NCBI GenBank assembly: GCA_964406005.1
Contig: CAYOPZ010000014.1
Span: 1 to 64,000 of the forward strand
DNA length: 64,000 nt
Origin: CAYOPZ01 sp964406005
Lineage (GTDB): Bacteria; Bacteroidota; Bacteroidia; Bacteroidales; SM23-62
Reading direction: 5' to 3'
A model generated the notes under the pieces. That model worked only from the letters and a program-made list of their open reading frames with translations, had not been told where the DNA came from and made no database searches. The position numbers were made by a program, and so were the translations under genes. This document shows positions 27,296-36,349 of this stretch, piece by piece (within the stretch, counting starts at the first letter, position 1; every line of letters starts with the position of its first letter).

Positions 27296-30200
27296 GTGAA
27301 ATCAACTACCTGTTTTTCTGTGAAGGCCAATTTTTTACATCTGCATGTCCGTTCTGTCTTTAAATACAGCCTTTTTCCGGCGGCATTTTTGATTCTCTTC
27401 CTGTCCGGGACCCGTGCCTCGGAAACCATCTGGAACGAATATTCGGCCATCACCCAGGTTTTTAATGCCGATACCACCGACCTCGACAGCGTGAGGGTCA
27501 GCGACCCCGGCATATTCTCCGTGGGAGACACGGTAATGTTCATCCAGATGAAAGGGGCGGAAGTATACCTGCCTCCTGATACGAGGTTTGGAAAGATCAG
27601 AACAGAAACTGTTTACAATACGGGATTGTATGTTTTGCTCCTTGTCAGCGATATCTTCGGGGATATTATTCAATTCAGCGATCCCCTTCCGTATATGAAG
27701 TCTCCCATACCAGGCGAGGTAAACCAGCTTGTCAGGGTGCGTGGGGCAAGAACCATCGAGATACCCGCCGGCGATACCCTGACATGCGAGCCCTGGAACC
27801 CTGCCGACAGCACAGGCGGAGTCGTGGTGCTGCTGGCCAGCGATACAATCAAACTGAATGGTACCATTGATGTTTCGGGCCGGGGATTCCTCGGTGGAGA
27901 CACCATCCCCAATGAATATACTGGAACATGTGTTAATTTTGGTTCGGATGGATGGTATCTGTACGAATCAGGTTCCGACAGCGCCGGCTTAAAGGGTGAA
28001 GGGATAGTGTATGAAGGTTTTCCATTTGTACGGGGAAATGGCTTTGTAGCCAACGCCGGAGGCGGGGGGAACGGGCAATATTCTGGAGGGGGTGGAGGAG
28101 GAAATATTGGAGTGGGAGGAGTAGGAGGGTTCCAGGAAGAAGGATGTGGCGATACACCTAATCCTCTGGTTCAGGGTGGATATATTAAATCCAATTTTTA
28201 TACAAATACAGGGCAATATAAGAACCGGATATTCATGGGCGGCGGCGGCGGTGCCGGGACAATGAATCGTCCCGATGGGAAGATCGGTACCAAAGGTGGC
28301 AATGGAGGTGGTTTCGTTATCCTGCTTGCCCAAACTTTATATTCGAATAATGCCCTGATCACTGCTTCAGGACAATCGGTTACCGATACGGCAACGGCTG
28401 GAGCGGGAGGCGGTGGAGGTGGAGGTGTTGTTGTTCTTGCAGTAGACAATTATATTGGTGATCTGAATATTGAGGTATCAGGTGGGAACGGAGGGTGGAC
28501 AAATGATCCGATAAACCGAACAGGACCAGGTGGATTAGGTGGTGGAGGTGTAATCTGGCATTCAGGTGAATCGTTACCACTGAATGTATACACGAATACC
28601 AGTAATGGGGAACAGGGACAATGGACAGATAATGCAGGGGGAGGTGAATATTATGGAACAGGAACAAGCAGTTTATCCGGGGAGGTGCTGGACAGCCTGA
28701 TCGTTCCGATACGCGGGTTTACATTTAATATTCTGTTCGGGACGGAGGACATCTGTGAAGGGGAGGCGCCGGACACCATTCGTGCATCCCAGCCCAAAGG
28801 GGACACGGAATTCAATTTCACGTGGCTGCAATGGAGGGAAGCGACCGGATGGACGGATGCGGACGGTGTAAAAGACCAGAAGGATTATTTCCCGGGCGTG
28901 CTGACCGATACAACCCATTACCGCAGGGTCGTGGAAGCCGTCAACAACGGGACCGTGGATACGAGCGAAGTGTATAAGGTCAATGTTCTGGACGCGCTGT
29001 ACAACAACGCCATTAAATCGAGTGATACGATATGTTACGGGCTTGCGCCCGCACCCCTTGTACAGGACGCGCCTTCTGTAGGCGGGGGGAACGGTGAGGA
29101 TTACGGTTATATATGGGAATCCAGGACCAACAGCTCCGGCTGGACGCCCGCAGGAGTGACTACCCAGAATTATGCACCCGGCCCGCTTACCGATACGACC
29201 CATTTCCGCAGGATACTTTATTCGCATGTTTGTTACGATACGAGCAACGTGCTGACGCAGACCGTGCTCAGCCCCATCGGCGGGAATACCGCCGCGGGGA
29301 ACGATGCGGTGATCTGCCATGACGAGGACCCGGGAACGATCCTGGCGGGCAGCGTATCGGGAGGGGAACCGGGCGTATACGCCTATTTGTGGGAAATGAG
29401 CAATGACCTTTCTTCATGGACCGGGGTGGGGGACACGGAAGATCTTTCTCCCGGGAGCCTTCCGGATGACGAAGCGTTCTATTATTACCGCAGGACCGTT
29501 TATTCCGGCGGGAACGACAGCACATGCCGGGATGTCAGCGATACGGTGACCATACAGGTGCAACCCAGGCTGGAATTCTACGGGATACAGCCTGCAAATG
29601 ATACCGTGTGCGAGGACATTCCGCCTGGGGCCCTAAGCCCTGCGGGGGTCATTACGGGGGGCGACGGCATATATCATTATGACTGGGAAAAAAGCACGGA
29701 TGAATCGGACTGGAGTATTACCGGTGCGACGGACACCCTTGCATTGTACGCGGTCCCGCCCCTGTCCCTGACCACATGGTTCCGGAGGATCGTAAGTTCG
29801 GGCGCCTGTATCGACACCAGCGCCAATTCGAAGTACCTGGTGCATCCCAAAATCAACAATAACCTTGTGGCCGACAACGACACCGTCTGCTACGGGGAAC
29901 AGCCCTCCGCCCTGGTGCAGGACGCCCCGGCCGTCAGCGGCGGGCTGGGGCCGGGAACCTATGCTTATCTCTGGCAATCCCGTATGAACAGTTCCCCGTG
30001 GACCGCTGCCGGAGGCACGAACGACCAGCCAGGCTATACCCCAGGGAATCTTACGGATACTACTTATTATCAGCGTGTTATTGAATCCGGGAAATGTTCC
30101 GATACCAGCAACCTGATACAGGTGATCGTCCAGGACGATATAGGCAATAACATCATCGAAGGCGGTTCCGCAACAGGCGATGTCTGTGAAAATCTCTCGA

Positions 30201-31573
30201 AGCACATAACGGGCGCCCAGCCATCGGGCGGCGACGAATCGCTCTATGCATACCTGTGGCAGAATTCCCCGGCGGGCAGCGGGGTATGGGCGGACGCCCC
30301 GGTGGGGAACACCGGTATGAGTTACGATACCGAAGAGCTTATCGATACGACGGATTACAGGAGACTGGTGACATCGGGAGCCTGCCGCGATACGTCTTCC
30401 GCGGTGACCGTCCTTGTCCATCCCCGGCCCCAGGGCTCCATCACCGCCGATCCCGGCCTTGTCGAATGTTATTACGGCACGGATCCGGTATTGCTCGACG
30501 TAGCCGTTGATTTTCCGGCCGGCAAGCCGCCTTTCGACATTTATTATAACGACGGGAACAATGCGGGAGTGAAAACCGGCTTCGGCCTTACTTCAGGGGT
30601 TTTCACCCTGGGCCTGACCCCGGACGATTCGACACAGTACACCGTAGTGCTTGACAGCCTGGTGGACGGCAATGGCTGCCGGTCGTACCATCCCGACAGT
30701 CTTCCCGGCACGGCTAGCGCCTTGGTATTCAGATACCCGGTACCGGTTCTGATCGACGATACGGTCAGTGTATGCGACAGCAGCGTTATGCTCTCCGTTA
30801 ACCAGGATGTGGGTGAGGGAAGCTGGGGGCCGGCAGACGGAAATTTCAGCTTTGTACCTTCAGACCAGCCCGTAACCGTTTTCTCCACTTCCTTTACGAA
30901 CGATACACTGTTCTATACCGTAACCTGGTCTGAATCGAACGGCGTTTGCCCGGTGAACGATACCTCCGTTGTGATGGTGGTAGAGTTGTACGAACCCCCC
31001 GAACCTGCAGATGCCGGCATGGATTCGACCATTTATTTCGCATCTTCGGCCCGGCTCTGGGCGGCTCCGGCCACGGCGGGCCTGGGCACCTGGACCGTAA
31101 CGGGGGATGCCGTAATAGATCCGGCGGAGATCCATTTACCCGGTGCCGGTATTGATCTCGGGGACACGGATCTTGATGTGACCGTGGAGAATACCTTTAC
31201 ATGGTCCATCACCAACGGGATATGTCCGGCAAACGAATCATCCGTCACAATTACACGCAGGGATATAAAGCTGTTCAGCGGTTTCTCTCCGAACGGAGAC
31301 CTCTTCAACGAATATCTTGAATTTCCAGGCCTCGAATATGCCGATGAATTCACACTGAACATATTTACACGGCAGGGTGTGATCATACGGACCATCAGCA
31401 AATCGGCGGGTGATGATTTCGTTACCCCCGGCATGTGGTGGGACGGATTGCTGGAAAACGGGCAGGAAGCCGTTGACGGCACCTATTTCTATGTACTGCT
31501 GGTAAAGTACGCAGGACAGACATATGAATACAAGGGATTTGTAGAACTCGTAAGATCCGGCTATACGAATTAA
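27296..31573 (+). CDS. Giant T9SS type B cargo protein with glycine-rich domain
   Basis: This protein of about 1425 residues is predicted to be exported by T9SS. The reading frame is open back to a TTG at 27212, inside the upstream stop codon, but no in-frame ATG precedes the signal peptide (SLFPAAFLILFLSGTRAS); GTG at 27296 or 27320 is more likely, and 27296 is used. A domain with VGDTVMFIQMKGAEVYL follows, then a glycine-rich segment (about 255-455), six repeats of about 90 residues (about 485-1045) with motifs such as GNLTDTTYYQRV and a final C-x-DTS, then Ig-like segments. It ends with a gliding-motility-type C-terminal domain (FSPNGDLFNEYLEF, GTYFYVLLVKYAG). Its stop codon touches the start of the PorP/SprF gene. 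Confidence 0.88.
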   Translation: MKSTTCFSVKANFLHLHVRSVFKYSLFPAAFLILFLSGTRASETIWNEYSAITQVFNADTTDLDSVRVSDPGIFSVGDTVMFIQMKGAEVYLPPDTRFGKIRTETVYNTGLYVLLLVSDIFGDIIQFSDPLPYMKSPIPGEVNQLVRVRGARTIEIPAGDTLTCEPWNPADSTGGVVVLLASDTIKLNGTIDVSGRGFLGGDTIPNEYTGTCVNFGSDGWYLYESGSDSAGLKGEGIVYEGFPFVRGNGFVANAGGGGNGQYSGGGGGGNIGVGGVGGFQEEGCGDTPNPLVQGGYIKSNFYTNTGQYKNRIFMGGGGGAGTMNRPDGKIGTKGGNGGGFVILLAQTLYSNNALITASGQSVTDTATAGAGGGGGGGVVVLAVDNYIGDLNIEVSGGNGGWTNDPINRTGPGGLGGGGVIWHSGESLPLNVYTNTSNGEQGQWTDNAGGGEYYGTGTSSLSGEVLDSLIVPIRGFTFNILFGTEDICEGEAPDTIRASQPKGDTEFNFTWLQWREATGWTDADGVKDQKDYFPGVLTDTTHYRRVVEAVNNGTVDTSEVYKVNVLDALYNNAIKSSDTICYGLAPAPLVQDAPSVGGGNGEDYGYIWESRTNSSGWTPAGVTTQNYAPGPLTDTTHFRRILYSHVCYDTSNVLTQTVLSPIGGNTAAGNDAVICHDEDPGTILAGSVSGGEPGVYAYLWEMSNDLSSWTGVGDTEDLSPGSLPDDEAFYYYRRTVYSGGNDSTCRDVSDTVTIQVQPRLEFYGIQPANDTVCEDIPPGALSPAGVITGGDGIYHYDWEKSTDESDWSITGATDTLALYAVPPLSLTTWFRRIVSSGACIDTSANSKYLVHPKINNNLVADNDTVCYGEQPSALVQDAPAVSGGLGPGTYAYLWQSRMNSSPWTAAGGTNDQPGYTPGNLTDTTYYQRVIESGKCSDTSNLIQVIVQDDIGNNIIEGGSATGDVCENLSKHITGAQPSGGDESLYAYLWQNSPAGSGVWADAPVGNTGMSYDTEELIDTTDYRRLVTSGACRDTSSAVTVLVHPRPQGSITADPGLVECYYGTDPVLLDVAVDFPAGKPPFDIYYNDGNNAGVKTGFGLTSGVFTLGLTPDDSTQYTVVLDSLVDGNGCRSYHPDSLPGTASALVFRYPVPVLIDDTVSVCDSSVMLSVNQDVGEGSWGPADGNFSFVPSDQPVTVFSTSFTNDTLFYTVTWSESNGVCPVNDTSVVMVVELYEPPEPADAGMDSTIYFASSARLWAAPATAGLGTWTVTGDAVIDPAEIHLPGAGIDLGDTDLDVTVENTFTWSITNGICPANESSVTITRRDIKLFSGFSPNGDLFNEYLEFPGLEYADEFTLNIFTRQGVIIRTISKSAGDDFVTPGMWWDGLLENGQEAVDGTYFYVLLVKYAGQTYEYKGFVELVRSGYTN
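28060..28660 (+). other. Glycine-rich coding segment with distinct base use
   Basis: Within the type B cargo gene this stretch encodes runs such as YSGGGGGGNIGVGG and AGAGGGGGGGVVVL between short hydrophobic strands. Glycine codons here are mostly GGA and GGT, giving a purine-rich plus strand, while the flanking repeats favour GGC and GGG and are richer in GC. Confidence 0.7.
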
Positions 31574-32488
31574 ATGAAAGCAAGCGGTTTCATAGGGTTA
31601 ATGCTTTTTATCGCGCTGCAGGGCGCCATGGGACAGAACACCAAGAACTACACACCGGTGAACATGTACATGATGAATCCGCTGCTTATAAACCCGGGGT
31701 ACGCAGGGGCACAGGATTCCTGGTCCGTTACGGGAATGTACGGGAAAAACTGGGTGGGCATGCCCGGGTCCGGGAACCTGATGACGATCACCGGGCACAC
31801 GCCTCTCGGAGAGGGGAAAGTCGCCGTCGGTTTCCAGGCTTCCAACAATACCTATGGAACAAACAGGAATACCAGTGCTTATTTTTACTATACATACAGG
31901 ATCAATGTAGGGGCAGGAAAGATCGGGCTGGGATTGCGTGCGGGAGGGAACAACTACAGCAGGGAACTCAGCCGGGCGGAATTCATGGACCCTGCCGATC
32001 CGGTCATCAGGGACGAAAGCCGTTTCTTTCCAAATTTCGGAGCGGGAGTGTACTGGTATACCAGCGATTTCTACCTGGGGATCTCGGTGCCGGATTTTTT
32101 CTTTCCCCCCCTGGGATCGGAATCCTTCAGTGCCAGCCCGGAAAATTACAATTATATGCTTACAGGCGGTTACCTGTTCAGGATCAGCGATAATTTCAAA
32201 ATCAAGCCTTCCACCCTGATTACATACACCTTGCATTCCCCCCTGTTTTACCAGGCCAATACAAGCTTCATCTTTTTACAGGACAGGATCTGGCTCGGGG
32301 CGAGCTATAAGCCGAACGGACTTGTGGCCATTGCAGAATTCCAGGCTACCAAATGGCTGCGCATGGGATATGCATACGAATTCCCCATGGGGGATCTGAG
32401 CGGGTTTACCACAGGATCGCATGAATTGCTGATAAGGTTTATTTCCAATTTTGAATTGCGTGCCGTAAGCCCGGGATATTTCTGGTAA
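31574..32488 (+). CDS. PorP/SprF family outer-membrane protein
   Basis: This 304-residue protein has a signal peptide (ending near GAMGQ) and the family hallmark near the N-terminus, MYMMNPLLINPGYAGAQD (about 32-49), followed by alternating beta strands such as GKVAVGFQASNNTYG and AYFYYTYRINVG, as in other PorP/SprF outer-membrane barrels. SprF-type proteins are needed for secretion or attachment of the type B cargo encoded beside them. Here the gene starts on the base after the stop of that cargo gene and overlaps the next gene by one base (TAATG), so the three are co-transcribed and probably dedicated to each other. Confidence 0.92.
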   Translation: MKASGFIGLMLFIALQGAMGQNTKNYTPVNMYMMNPLLINPGYAGAQDSWSVTGMYGKNWVGMPGSGNLMTITGHTPLGEGKVAVGFQASNNTYGTNRNTSAYFYYTYRINVGAGKIGLGLRAGGNNYSRELSRAEFMDPADPVIRDESRFFPNFGAGVYWYTSDFYLGISVPDFFFPPLGSESFSASPENYNYMLTGGYLFRISDNFKIKPSTLITYTLHSPLFYQANTSFIFLQDRIWLGASYKPNGLVAIAEFQATKWLRMGYAYEFPMGDLSGFTTGSHELLIRFISNFELRAVSPGYFW

Positions 32489-33945
32489 TGAAAAGCAGAA
32501 GGCCGACATATTGGTTGATTCTCGTTTTCCTTTTCCTGGCACAGATCCCGGGACGGGCCCAGGAAGAGATCGTCAGTATCGAAAGAGCGCCCTTTTCATC
32601 AAGGGCCTATGATGAATACTCGCCTGCCTTGTACCGGGGAAGCATTGTTTATACGGCCAACAAAAGGATCACCTATACCAGCAAGCGGACGGATGCCACC
32701 GGTAAGACAGCCACGAATCTTTTCGTTGTACAGCAGGAAGATGGGGAAGACTGGACCGAACCCCATCTGTTTTCGAATACGCTCTCAAGCGTCGCCGCCC
32801 ATTATGGATGGGCTACCTATAATCGCAGCGGAGACATGGTCTTCTTCAACAGGAACCTTGGGCGCATTTCCGACCAGGATGCCAGGCAGGGGATCTTCAC
32901 TGCGAGGTATGAAAATGGTGAATGGACGGATATTCAGCCCTTTCCCTACAATGATCCTTCCTACAATCTTTTCCATCCCTTCCTGAGCCCGGACGGGACC
33001 ATGCTGTTCTTTTCCTCCAACATGCCGGGAGGCAATGGCGGGTATGACCTCTATGTTTCCATGCTTGAAAATGGTGCCTGGTCGGAACCCGTCAACCTGG
33101 GCTCTGACGTAAATACACGGCGGAACGAGATCTACCCGGTATACCATGGGAACGGGCGTTTGTATTTTTCCTCCAACGAACATCCCGGGGTGGGGGGATA
33201 CGACATATTTTTTACGGTAAATGTGGATGGACGGTGGATTGCCCCGGTGCACCTTCCGGAACCCTATAATTCACAGCGGAACGATGCCTGCTTTATCGCC
33301 CTCGACACCTCCTATACCAGGGGATATATCACCTCGAACAGGGACAGGGCCCGGACGAACAGCATTTATGAGTTCAAAGTGAATTTTCCCGGGACCCTGT
33401 TTTCAGATTGCAGGCCCCAGGAGCAGAACAATTACTGCTATACGATTTATGAACCGGGGACCATGGATATCGATACCACCAATTTCATGTATGAATGGCT
33501 GATAGAAGGAAAAAGATATCGCATGAAGGAGGTGGATTACTGTTTCGGCGGTCCGGGCCATTACCATATCCAGCTGAACGTGGTCGATATGCTGTCCGGC
33601 GAGGTATTGTACAATCAGGCTGAACATGATCTTGATATTGAGGATATCCAGCAGGCATACATCACATCTCCCGATACCATTCTTGTCAATGAATCCGTTA
33701 TGCTTGACGGTTCGGAGACCTTTGTCAAGGATTTCGAAATAGGTCATTATATCTGGAGTACGGGCGATCTTTCCTACGATGCCGGTTCGGAGATCACGCA
33801 TGCCTATTACAGGCCGGGAGTTTATACCGTACGCCTTGGAGTTACGAGCGATGCCGAAGACCCGGAAGCAATACAGCACACCTGTTCCTTTAAGAAACTG
33901 GTTGTATTGCCGCGCGGGCAGGATACACTGTCGGCCGGTGAATAA
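32488..33945 (+). CDS. PD40 beta-propeller and PKD protein, T9SS-associated
   Basis: This 485-residue protein has a signal peptide (ending near PGRAQ), then PD40/WD40-like propeller blades from about 40 to 300: SPDGTMLFFSSNMPGGNGGYD, written here as SPDGTMLFFSSNMPGG then NGGYDLYVS, and GRLYFSSNEHPGVGGYDIFF. The C-terminal part (about 300-475) holds one or two PKD-like domains, the last with SYDAGSEITHAYYRPGVYTV. In many T9SS loci the PD40 protein also has an OmpA peptidoglycan-binding domain; none is present here. The gene overlaps the PorP/SprF gene by one base. A role in the outer-membrane complex is inferred from context. A weak GCCG/CGGC hairpin followed by six T residues lies just after the stop and might be a terminator. 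Confidence 0.85.
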   Translation: MKSRRPTYWLILVFLFLAQIPGRAQEEIVSIERAPFSSRAYDEYSPALYRGSIVYTANKRITYTSKRTDATGKTATNLFVVQQEDGEDWTEPHLFSNTLSSVAAHYGWATYNRSGDMVFFNRNLGRISDQDARQGIFTARYENGEWTDIQPFPYNDPSYNLFHPFLSPDGTMLFFSSNMPGGNGGYDLYVSMLENGAWSEPVNLGSDVNTRRNEIYPVYHGNGRLYFSSNEHPGVGGYDIFFTVNVDGRWIAPVHLPEPYNSQRNDACFIALDTSYTRGYITSNRDRARTNSIYEFKVNFPGTLFSDCRPQEQNNYCYTIYEPGTMDIDTTNFMYEWLIEGKRYRMKEVDYCFGGPGHYHIQLNVVDMLSGEVLYNQAEHDLDIEDIQQAYITSPDTILVNESVMLDGSETFVKDFEIGHYIWSTGDLSYDAGSEITHAYYRPGVYTVRLGVTSDAEDPEAIQHTCSFKKLVVLPRGQDTLSAGE

Positions 33946-33993
33946 GTTGCCGGGCGGAACGGCCTGTTTTTTAAATAACATATTTTTCATAAA

Positions 33994-36252
33994 ATGAGAA
34001 CACGGATTTATCTATTGATTTTATTATTACCGGCAACGGCTTATTGCCTGAAAGCCCAGGACAATGAAATGGATGCTTTCATAAGTGATCTGATGGAGAA
34101 AATGACCCTGGAAGAAAAGCTGGGTCAGTTGAACCTTTCTTCGGGAATAGGCGATCTGCCTGTAGTGACGGAAGGAGGGGGAATGGAAGAATTCATACGT
34201 CACGGCCTGATCGGTGCAGCCGGCGGACGCAGGAACCAGGAGATCGCTGTTAACGAATCCCGGCTGGGCATCCCCCTGATTTCGGGAAGGGATGTTATCC
34301 ACGGTTTCAGCACAATATTTCCGATCCCTCTGGCAATGGCATGCATGTGGGACATGGACCTTGTGGAAAAGAGTGCGCGTATGGCTGCATCGGAGGCCAG
34401 TTCAAGCGGTATCTGCTGGACTTATTCCCCCATGGTGGATATTGCCAGGGACCCCCGCTGGGGAAGGATTGCGGAAGGCACCGGTGAGGATGCATGGTAT
34501 GGCGCCCGGATGGCAGAAGCGTTTGTCAGGGGTTACCAGGGCGATGACCTGAAAAAAAACAATACCATCATGGCCTGCGTAAAGCATTTTGCGCTTTACG
34601 GGGCGGCGGAGGCAGGAAGGGATTACAATACCGTTGACATGAGCAGGCTTAGCATGTACAATGATTATCTGCCGCCCTATAAAGCGGCCGTTGAGGCAGG
34701 CGCCGGAAGTGTGATGAGCTCCTTCAATGTGATAGACTGGGTCCCGGCTTCGGGCAATAAATGGCTGTTGACGGATCTGTTGCGCGGAGAATGGGGATTT
34801 GATGGTTTTGTCGTAAGCGATTATACTGCAATAAATGAAATGATCCAGCATGGTATGGGAGATCTGCAGGCAGTAGCTGTCCTGGCTTTAAAAGCAGGGC
34901 TTGACATGGATATGCAGGGGAAGGCGTACATTGGTACCCTGAGCAGGTCGCTTGAGGAAGGAAAAGTTGGCATGGAGGAAATTGACCGGGCATGCCGCCG
35001 GGTACTCGAAGCAAAATACAAACTCGGTCTTTTTGACGATCCCTTCCAATATTTCGACGAAGCGCGCGCCGAAAATATTTTAAGCGAAGAAAACCTGCAG
35101 TTTGCACGTGAAACTGCAGCGAAGTCTGTTGTATTGCTGAAAAACAGCGGACAACTCCTTCCGCTGAAAAGATCGGGCACCATTGCCGTTATAGGGCCCC
35201 TTGCAGACAGCAAAAGTGATATGCTCGGAACCTGGGCCTTTCCAAATAATACGGATAAGGTGGTAAGCGTTGCAGAGGGGATCAGAATTGCCGGAGGGGA
35301 AGATGTCACGGTGCTGTACGCCAGGGGCTCGGATTTCACGGATGATCCGTATTTGCAGAAAAATATGCGTTCCGGATTCGTCTTTTTCCAGAATGTGCCT
35401 GTGGAAGAAAACGCGGCTCCCGGAGAGTTGTTGAAAGAAGCAGTTGAAACAGCCGGCAAAGCGGATGTAATCGTGGCAGCCCTGGGTGAACCCGCTTCAT
35501 GGTCGGGTGAAGCAGCCAGCCGTTCGGATATCGGCCTTCCCGCCTGCCAGCAGGAATTGTTAAAAGCACTTCTGGAAACAGGGAAACCAGTGGTACTGGT
35601 TTTATTGAACGGCAGGCCGCTGACCCTGACCTGGGAAGATGAGAATGTAAATGCAATCCTGGAGGCATGGCATGGCGGGACTATGGCAGGAAACGGAATT
35701 GCCGATGTTCTGTTCGGGGATTATAACCCTTCCGGTAAGCTGACGGTCACTTTCCCCAGGAGTGTAGGTCAAATACCGCTTTATTACAACCATAAGAATA
35801 CGGGCCGTCCGATGGACCCGGATAATAAGTTCACGTCAAAGTACCTTGACATCCCCAACGAACCGCTTTATCCCTTTGGTTACGGGATAAGCTATACTAC
35901 TTATAAATACGGAGATATCCGCCTGGATAAAACGGAACTGGCCGGTGACCAGATCCTGACTGCAAGCATCACCGTGACAAATACGGGGGAATATACCGGA
36001 GAGGAGGTCGTGCAGCTCTATATCACCGATCCTGTTGCGAGTGTTTCCCGTGCGGTGAAAGAGCTGAAAAATTACCGGAAAATCCTGCTCCGGCCGGGAG
36101 AAGAGAAAGAAGTAAGTTTTACCGTTACCACAGAAGATCTCAAATTTTATAACGGCGACCAGGAATATGTCTGGGAGCCCGGTGAATTTGTCATCCGGAT
36201 CGGAACGAATTCGGAAGAACTGAAGTCTGCGTCGGTCCGATGGAACAAATAA
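33994..36252 (+). CDS. bglX: Glycoside hydrolase family 3 beta-glucosidase, BglX-like
   Basis: This 752-residue enzyme should release terminal beta-linked glucose or similar sugars. It has a signal peptide (to about residue 22), so it acts in the periplasm or beyond. The GH3 N-terminal barrel carries GRDVIHGFSTIFPIPLAMA, KHFALYGAAEAGRDYNTVD and the nucleophile Asp276 in FVVSDYTAI. The second domain starts near residue 390 (SVVLLKNSGQLLPLK), and a fibronectin III-like domain ends the protein (ITVTNTGEYTGEEVVQLYI). Length matches BglX. No SusC/SusD genes are next to it. The sugar specificity cannot be told from sequence alone. Confidence 0.93.
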   Translation: MRTRIYLLILLLPATAYCLKAQDNEMDAFISDLMEKMTLEEKLGQLNLSSGIGDLPVVTEGGGMEEFIRHGLIGAAGGRRNQEIAVNESRLGIPLISGRDVIHGFSTIFPIPLAMACMWDMDLVEKSARMAASEASSSGICWTYSPMVDIARDPRWGRIAEGTGEDAWYGARMAEAFVRGYQGDDLKKNNTIMACVKHFALYGAAEAGRDYNTVDMSRLSMYNDYLPPYKAAVEAGAGSVMSSFNVIDWVPASGNKWLLTDLLRGEWGFDGFVVSDYTAINEMIQHGMGDLQAVAVLALKAGLDMDMQGKAYIGTLSRSLEEGKVGMEEIDRACRRVLEAKYKLGLFDDPFQYFDEARAENILSEENLQFARETAAKSVVLLKNSGQLLPLKRSGTIAVIGPLADSKSDMLGTWAFPNNTDKVVSVAEGIRIAGGEDVTVLYARGSDFTDDPYLQKNMRSGFVFFQNVPVEENAAPGELLKEAVETAGKADVIVAALGEPASWSGEAASRSDIGLPACQQELLKALLETGKPVVLVLLNGRPLTLTWEDENVNAILEAWHGGTMAGNGIADVLFGDYNPSGKLTVTFPRSVGQIPLYYNHKNTGRPMDPDNKFTSKYLDIPNEPLYPFGYGISYTTYKYGDIRLDKTELAGDQILTASITVTNTGEYTGEEVVQLYITDPVASVSRAVKELKNYRKILLRPGEEKEVSFTVTTEDLKFYNGDQEYVWEPGEFVIRIGTNSEELKSASVRWNK

Positions 36253-36282
36253 TTGAATTGCCGGAAGGTTTTTGCATGGTTC

Positions 36283-36298
36283 TGGCACGCTATCTGCA
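36283..36298 (+). promoter_or_regulatory. Candidate sigma-54 promoter
   Basis: TGGCACG (36283-36289), four bases, then CTGCA (36294-36298) matches the -24/-12 consensus TGGCACG-N4-TTGCA with one mismatch and keeps the required GG-N10-GC spacing. Transcription would start near 36309, about 40 bases before the 36350 gene. It lies in the only gap between the beta-glucosidase and that gene. No activator binding site was identified. Confidence 0.55.
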
Positions 36299-36349
36299 TG
36301 TGGGATAGTCATTGTACTTTGATTATTTTTCTTTATTTTCAGCTCGCAG

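Noticed and set aside
33945..33975. Terminator after the PD40 gene
   Set aside because: The stem is only about four base pairs (GCCG/CGGC), too weak to list as a feature although six T residues follow.
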